NCBI GenBank assembly: GCA_009739215.1 | Contig: VSJF01000005.1 | Location: 1,922,001-1,986,000, forward strand | Origin: Floccularia luteovirens | Taxonomy: Eukaryota; Basidiomycota; Agaricomycetes; Agaricales; Squamanitaceae | DNA: 64,000 bases | Direction: 5' to 3' | Shown here: piece after piece, positions 59,606 through 64,000 of the stretch | How the letters are laid out: every line of letters starts with the position of its first letter | Position numbering within the stretch: the first letter of the stretch is position 1 | The notes under the pieces: generated by a model | The model's database searches: none | What the model was told of the DNA's origin: nothing | Seen by the model: the letters and a program-made list of their open reading frames with translations, nothing else | Position numbers and translations under genes: made by a program

Positions 59606-60024
59606 CGCTCGCCCAAGAGAGATCTTCAACTTGCTTGCTCGTATTGAAATCTTGAGACCTATGCGTTTCAGCTGTGTGAGAATTAGAATTGTAAGAGAGA
59701 AGTCACAGACTAACCAGTGAATTACTCGTAAACCAGCGAGAGCTGTGCTAGCAGCGTCGAAAAACGACACGACTGTCGGGAAAGAAAGCGAGCAATAGTG
59801 TTTGATGAAAGAAAAGTAGAGCAATGAGAATTGAATTAGGCTAACCCTGACCGTTTGTGACTTTTCTAAGCAACGACCATTCAAGTTGTCTGCGAAAACT
59901 GTCCGTCTGCCATTTATTCTAGCCTCGCCTTGGCTCACAGCTCTTAGTTTTCTTCGTTGCGTGCACAGGCGTGCTGTCAGTCATCAGGCCTCCATCGTAC
60001 CACCAACACACTCTCATTCTCAAG
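59606..60024. promoter_or_regulatory. Shared upstream region of CMT1-like and SGNH-like genes
   Basis: The two start codons are about 420 bases apart on opposite strands. A good splice pattern on the minus strand (GTTAGT donor near 59716, CACACAG acceptor near 59672) suggests a 5' UTR intron or an extra N-terminal exon for CMT1. No clear TATA box. Confidence 0.4.
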
Positions 60025-61836
60025 ACATGGCCTCAGACTTGGAAAAACTCTCGAGGCTGGGCCATCGAAATTTCATTGTTGCGAATCGCATATGGATTAT
60101 CGTAGTTTTCATTCTGCTCCTTTTCACATTTACCCACTATGTTCTGCCTGGAGTGAACTCCCCTATCACACAGAATACATACTCAAACGCACACCTCAAA
60201 CCTAAGAACTACCTAAACATCACAGACATTGGTCCAAATCCTTTCGACTTTTGCCCGTCGTATGGTCCTGGGGACGAACTAGCCGCCAAATATGGCGCTC
60301 AAACCTTGTCGCAGAGCAGAATGCATTTGGGCAGTGGAGCCCGTGTTCAGAAAGTTCTTAACAAGGCTCTAGCTGGCCACCCTGTTACAATCAGTATCTT
60401 AGGAGGCTCTAGTAAGTTATTATTGAGATGAGCTAGGCTTCTCTGACATGTAATTCATAGTTTCTTCATGCCACGGTGCTGGCGATGACCCGATCTCTCC
60501 CAAGTGCTATCCTTCACGATTTTTCCAATGGTGGAACACCGTATTCCCCCACCCAGCTACTGAACTTACCAATGGAGCTATGCGACGTACGAACTCTGGA
60601 TATTTTGGTTATTGCAGTGCCCACCATATCCCCGACATGACCGATCTTGTCATCATTGAACTTGACACTGAAGACCCAGCGTAAGTTCTAAGTGGAGTCT
60701 TATAGACAAAAATATAAACTAACTATTGTTTAGTGGTCAAGAGATGATGGAGAACTTTGAAGTACTAGTCCGATCCATCCTTATCCGCCCCGACCATCCT
60801 GCAGTCATTATTCTTGGCCACTTCAGTCCACAAGTGCATACAAGCCATGGTTATGCAGGTCCGGATCACTGGCATAATATCGTCGCCCAATTCTACGATG
60901 TTCCACACGTTAGTATTAAATCCGCGATCTATCCTGACTATATGCACGATCCGACTTCTATTAAACAATACTATGTCGATCCCATACTTGCTAGTCCTTC
61001 AGGACATGAAGTTATCACCGATATTCTTGTCGCATATATCCAATCTCAGATTTGCACAGCCTGGGCTGTAGCTAATGGTGTTGCCTTTGATGCCGTTCCA
61101 GTACATGTTGCCGGGGATGGGACAGGAGAAGGTCCAGGTCTTTTTGGAGGTATGGGTCAAAGAAAAGGAGTTCCTGAGCTAGGAGCAGAAGATAAGGAAG
61201 GAGACGATAAAGAAGATGCCGACGCAAACCGTCAAAATGCTGATGCTGCTATCCAGAAGGAGAGGATTCACCTTGCACCCACCGTTCCTCTAGGGCGTAT
61301 CAATACTCGTCCTACAGAGGAGAGAATCTTTGAAGAGTTAGACCCATTCTGTGTCTCCGCTAACGACTTGATTAACCCGCTACCTCCGTCATTATTTTAT
61401 GGTTCCGGATGGAATGCCTTCCACCCAGCGACCGCTGGCGGCTCAAGTTTACAAACTGCAGCTCATTACTGGTACTCCAACCTTCCATTAAGCAAGATCA
61501 GAGTTCCCATCCAGGTGGGAGCGGGTGACATTGCTGTTTACTACCTCCGCGAACCAATATCCCAAATTGGAGGTGGTAGCTCTGTGGAGTGTTGGGTTGA
61601 TGATAACTATTCTGGTGCAAAGGTCATTGAGAATGCAGCCGACATCGGAGATGCTATTCCTGCGTATGTCTTTTGATAGCTTTTGTGCTCTGTACTGACT
61701 ATACTCGGGATTTTTAGATTGCAAGTCATTGACCATTATGTATCACGTGGATCCCATTTTGTTGAATGTCAGCTTATGGGAGAGGAAGGTAAAACTGTAC
61801 CGATGTTCAAGCTCATTGGCATCTTCTCTTCATAAG
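60025..61836 (+). CDS. Type II membrane protein with SGNH-hydrolase-like domain
   Basis: The N-terminus MASDLEKLSRLGHRNFIVAN is followed by a single anchor IWIIVVFILLLFTFTHYVL and a luminal region. The core shows an SGNH-type block I, TISILGGSISSCHGAGDDPI, then NSGYFGYCSAHHIPDMTDLV and PAVIILGHFSPQVH. A block V-like YVDPILASPSGHEVITDIL supplies Asp/His candidates. A charged acidic insert (LGAEDKEGDDKEDADANRQN) follows, and the C-terminal beta-rich part reads AFHPATAGGSSLQTAAHYWY. TAA ends at 61836. Four to five exons join in frame. The domain suggests a carbohydrate acetyl-esterase or acyl-transferase in the Golgi or at the surface. It is divergently placed with the CMT1-like gene 420 bases away, suggesting a shared glycan pathway. 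Confidence 0.72.
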
Positions 61837-62022
61837 TGGAAGAGGCTAGTGTTATATGAAATGGACCTCTGGACGGTAACACTTCTAGATGGTGCATAAA
61901 ATCATACTATTGGATACCTCATTGCAGTTTAGTGAATACACAATTCCAGGTTCTATAATATACTTGATTGTGAATTGTAAAGCAGTAGTGTTGAAGCCGT
62001 TTACAATATAATCAGACAAAAT
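61837..62022. other. 3' flank of the SGNH-like gene
   Basis: AT-rich 3' flank with no other feature. Confidence 0.3.
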
Positions 62023-62103
62023 TGGACACTGGGAATTGAACCCACAACCTCACGCAAGCATATAAAATGCGAAGCGTGCGCGCTACCCCTTTGCCAAGAG
62101 CCC
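62023..62103 (-). tRNA. tRNA or tRNA-like, anticodon CGC (Ala) with an apparent short intron; maybe a pseudogene
   Basis: On the minus strand the element starts GGGCTCTTGG and has a D-loop AGGGGTAGCGCG. The anticodon stem is perfect (CACGC pairing with GCGTG) around an 18-base loop TTCGCATTTTATATGCTT. If an 11-base intron lies after position 37, the 7-base loop has U33 and anticodon CGC. The T-loop is TTCAATT with GGG/CCC pairs, and the 3' acceptor strand is AGTGTCC followed by A, pairing with GGGCTCT at six of seven positions. The D stem (GCAA against GCGC) and the outer T-stem pair mismatch, so it may be degenerate. It lies between the SGNH-like gene and NOP53. Confidence 0.5.
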
Positions 62104-62221
62104 TGCGAAGACGTGAATGCAACACGCCAGCCCTGTCCAAAAATATCTTTATTTGGTCATGTTGTCCAACGGCCTCTGTCTATGAAGAAAAAACTCGAGA
62201 AATCAGGAATTTGTTATCATA

Positions 62222-63869
62222 ATGAAAGATAGCTCAGCAAAAAGTAACTCTCGGTCAACAGTCGGTGCACCATCTCAGCACAACCAGTCGACTCGCAAGG
62301 GAAAGAAGTCATGGCGAAAGAATATCAATATCGAAGATGTGGAAGCAGGCCTTGAAGAACTGAGAACTGAAGAGAGGGTCATCGGGTACGCTTCCTGTGT
62401 CAATATTTAAATGTCGCGAATCTGATTGGAGATATAAAATGAAGTACGACCTTGTACAAAACTCACGACTAGCGATCTTTTCCAAATAGATGTCAAGGGA
62501 GATGATCAATGTTTGTATAATTTATTCCTATTAGTTTTCACTAACTCTCAATTTTCAAGCTCGACGAAGTCTTCATCGCTTTTCGACCTCTCAGTTGACA
62601 TCTACAAAAATTTTATCCCAACGTTCTGCTGTCCCTGCCGTTTACTCCCGCCTGTCTTCATCAAATAAAAGAAAATCTGCTGTTAGTAGGGAGGAGAAAG
62701 ACAGGCTCCTGCGTATTGCCAGGCGACCTCGTAAAGGTCCATTCAACAGTATTATGGATCCGAGTGAACTGGAAGCTGGCAGCAGTGTGGTTGGTTTGAG
62801 CAAAGCAGTACAATCAAGTGGTTCATATGATGCTTGGATCCCAGAGCCCGTGGAAGAGATTAAAGACGGACTAGAGACTGTTCAGAAAAAGGCCATAAAG
62901 GTTCGCTTAACTACATGTCTTATCTATTCATTATTAATATCATATATAAAGCCGCCTATGTCAAAACATCCTAAAAGTATGATTGACGTTCCCGCAATTG
63001 TAGAGCCGCACCAGGGCATATCATACAACCCCCCAGCTGAAGCTCACCAGGAACTGTTAAATGAAGCGATTGAAGCTGAAAAGCGACGTCTACAGGGACT
63101 CGAGAAATTTGCCGACACTAAAGCAAAAATGGCCGTTGTGATACAGGAAGATCTACTACCCGAAAAGGGTCTTGCTCCTGGTATGAAACTTTATGAGGCG
63201 ACTTCAGAGGACGAAGCACCCCCAGACGAAGATGGTGTTGAATTTCCCGCCAAAAAATTACCTGTTCGAAAAACCACAGCTCAAAAGAACAAAGCCGCAA
63301 AACATCTGGCAGAGGTGAGCTTAAAACATTCTATCACAACGATAGAATCTTGAATTATCTGCTTGGAAGAAACGTGCTCTTGCCCAAGCGGCTGCTACCA
63401 AGCGGATGTTGGCTTCGGTAAATTCAGCGAAAGCATTTAGAAAACTAACAGCCCGATCAATTTCTGCGCAAGAAAGGGAACGGCTTCAGAAGCGATTAGA
63501 ATTGCAAGAAAAGTTGAAGAAACACGGACTGGCAGGGCAAAAGCTAGGGAAACATAAGGTACCAGAAAGTGAAGTGCTGGTGCAGATAGGAGAGGACTTG
63601 AGTGAGAATTTGAGGGGTCTGAAGGTACGTCTTTGCGGCCTATCGGCGGGTATAATGTAATAACAAATTGTCATGTACAAGCCTGAAGGTAATCTATTTC
63701 GTGATAGATTCCTCAGTTTACAACAACGTGCTTTAATCGAGCCACGAGCTCCAGTAATGTGTGTGTTCTTATCTTATGTTCGAAACACTTCTCATTGTTT
63801 TACAGACCAAAGAAACGAAGAAAGCGCGAAATTGAATATGAGAAGCATGCTTGGAAGCGGTTCCAGTAG
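62222..63869 (+). CDS. NOP53: Ribosome biogenesis protein NOP53
   Basis: The protein begins MKDSSAKSNSRSTVGAPSQH and has the family segment KGKKSWRKNINIEDVEAGLE with ELRTEERVIG. Later exons read KILSQRSAVPAVYSRL, LLRIARRPRKGPFNSIMDPS, SYDAWIPEPVEEIK, PMSKHPKSMIDVPAIVEPHQ and GISYNPPAEAHQELLNEAIE. A basic C-terminus follows (KRALAQAAATKRMLASVNSA, RERLQKRLELQEKLKKHGLA, LSENLRGLK), ending KKRRKREIEYEKHAWKRFQ. TAG is at 63867-63869. Nop53 (human PICT1/GLTSCR2) recruits the Mtr4 exosome helicase to pre-60S particles for 5.8S rRNA 3' processing in the nucleolus. At least six introns, all consistent. The gene is complete in the window. Confidence 0.9.
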
Positions 63870-64000
63870 ATTTTCTAACCATGTAATCGCAAGTAACTTA
63901 TTGTGGTTGTACCTTGATGTACTTGATGCACATTACTTTTTTGCTTTTACTCATCCTTCTACCCCGCATTCAATTATCTGATTCCTCTCAAACATGACAG
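63870..64000. other. 3' flank at window edge
   Basis: 3' flank of NOP53. No feature seen before the window ends. Confidence 0.3.

Noticed and set aside
1..64000. CRISPR arrays, bacterial operons, ribosome binding sites
   Set aside because: The window is eukaryotic; no regularly spaced direct repeats or polycistronic arrangement were seen.

Overview
The window is fungal nuclear DNA, almost certainly from a mushroom-forming basidiomycete (Agaricomycetes). Protein-coding genes lie on both strands without operons. They are cut by many short introns of about 45-70 bases with GTRNGY-type donors and YAG acceptors. Recognisable products include LCB1, TOF1/Timeless, COP9 subunit 1, PBDC1, PHO13, eL34, NOP53 and a CMT1-type mannosyltransferase. 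These assignments rest on reading conserved motifs by eye. No database search was run, and exon borders were worked out by hand.

Left part (1-37 kb): mostly ordinary single-copy genes. In order these are LCB1 (-), a repeat plus a small P-loop GTPase gene (+), a coiled-coil protein (-) with a nearby broken partial copy, PBDC1 (-), a SANT-domain protein (-), TOF1 (+), a small cysteine-containing ORF (+), a bZIP factor (+), a transaldolase-like protein lacking the Schiff-base lysine (+), a PHO13-type phosphatase (+), an F-box pseudogene next to an intact F-box gene (+), eL34 (-), a multi-pass membrane protein (-) and CSN1 (-).

Middle part (37-52 kb): an accessory, repeat-rich region. It holds eight further copies of the P-loop (AIG1/IAN-like) GTPase family seen at 4.8 kb, all on the minus strand. 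Two look intact, and six are broken by frameshifts, lost start codons, a deleted P-loop or truncation. Duplicated promoter and 3' flanks show that the copies arose as whole units. A 1.1-kb repeat lies upstream of the GTPase genes at 4.8 kb and 37.2 kb in inverted orientation, so about 33 kb of conserved genes sits between two inverted arms. A multi-exon gene of unknown family lies inside this region.

Right part (52-64 kb): a long gene with two zincin metalloprotease domains fused to helical and beta-rich regions (-), with apparent frame breaks; a divergent pair of a GT69/CMT1-like mannosyltransferase (-) and a type II membrane SGNH-hydrolase-like protein (+), probably a surface or secretory glycan locus; a tRNA-like element with an apparent intron (-); and NOP53 (+).

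One point cuts across the annotation. Several otherwise good genes, including essential TOF1, carry single-base insertions. Either the assembly has residual indel errors or decay reaches beyond the GTPase cluster. This should be settled before calling pseudogenes.
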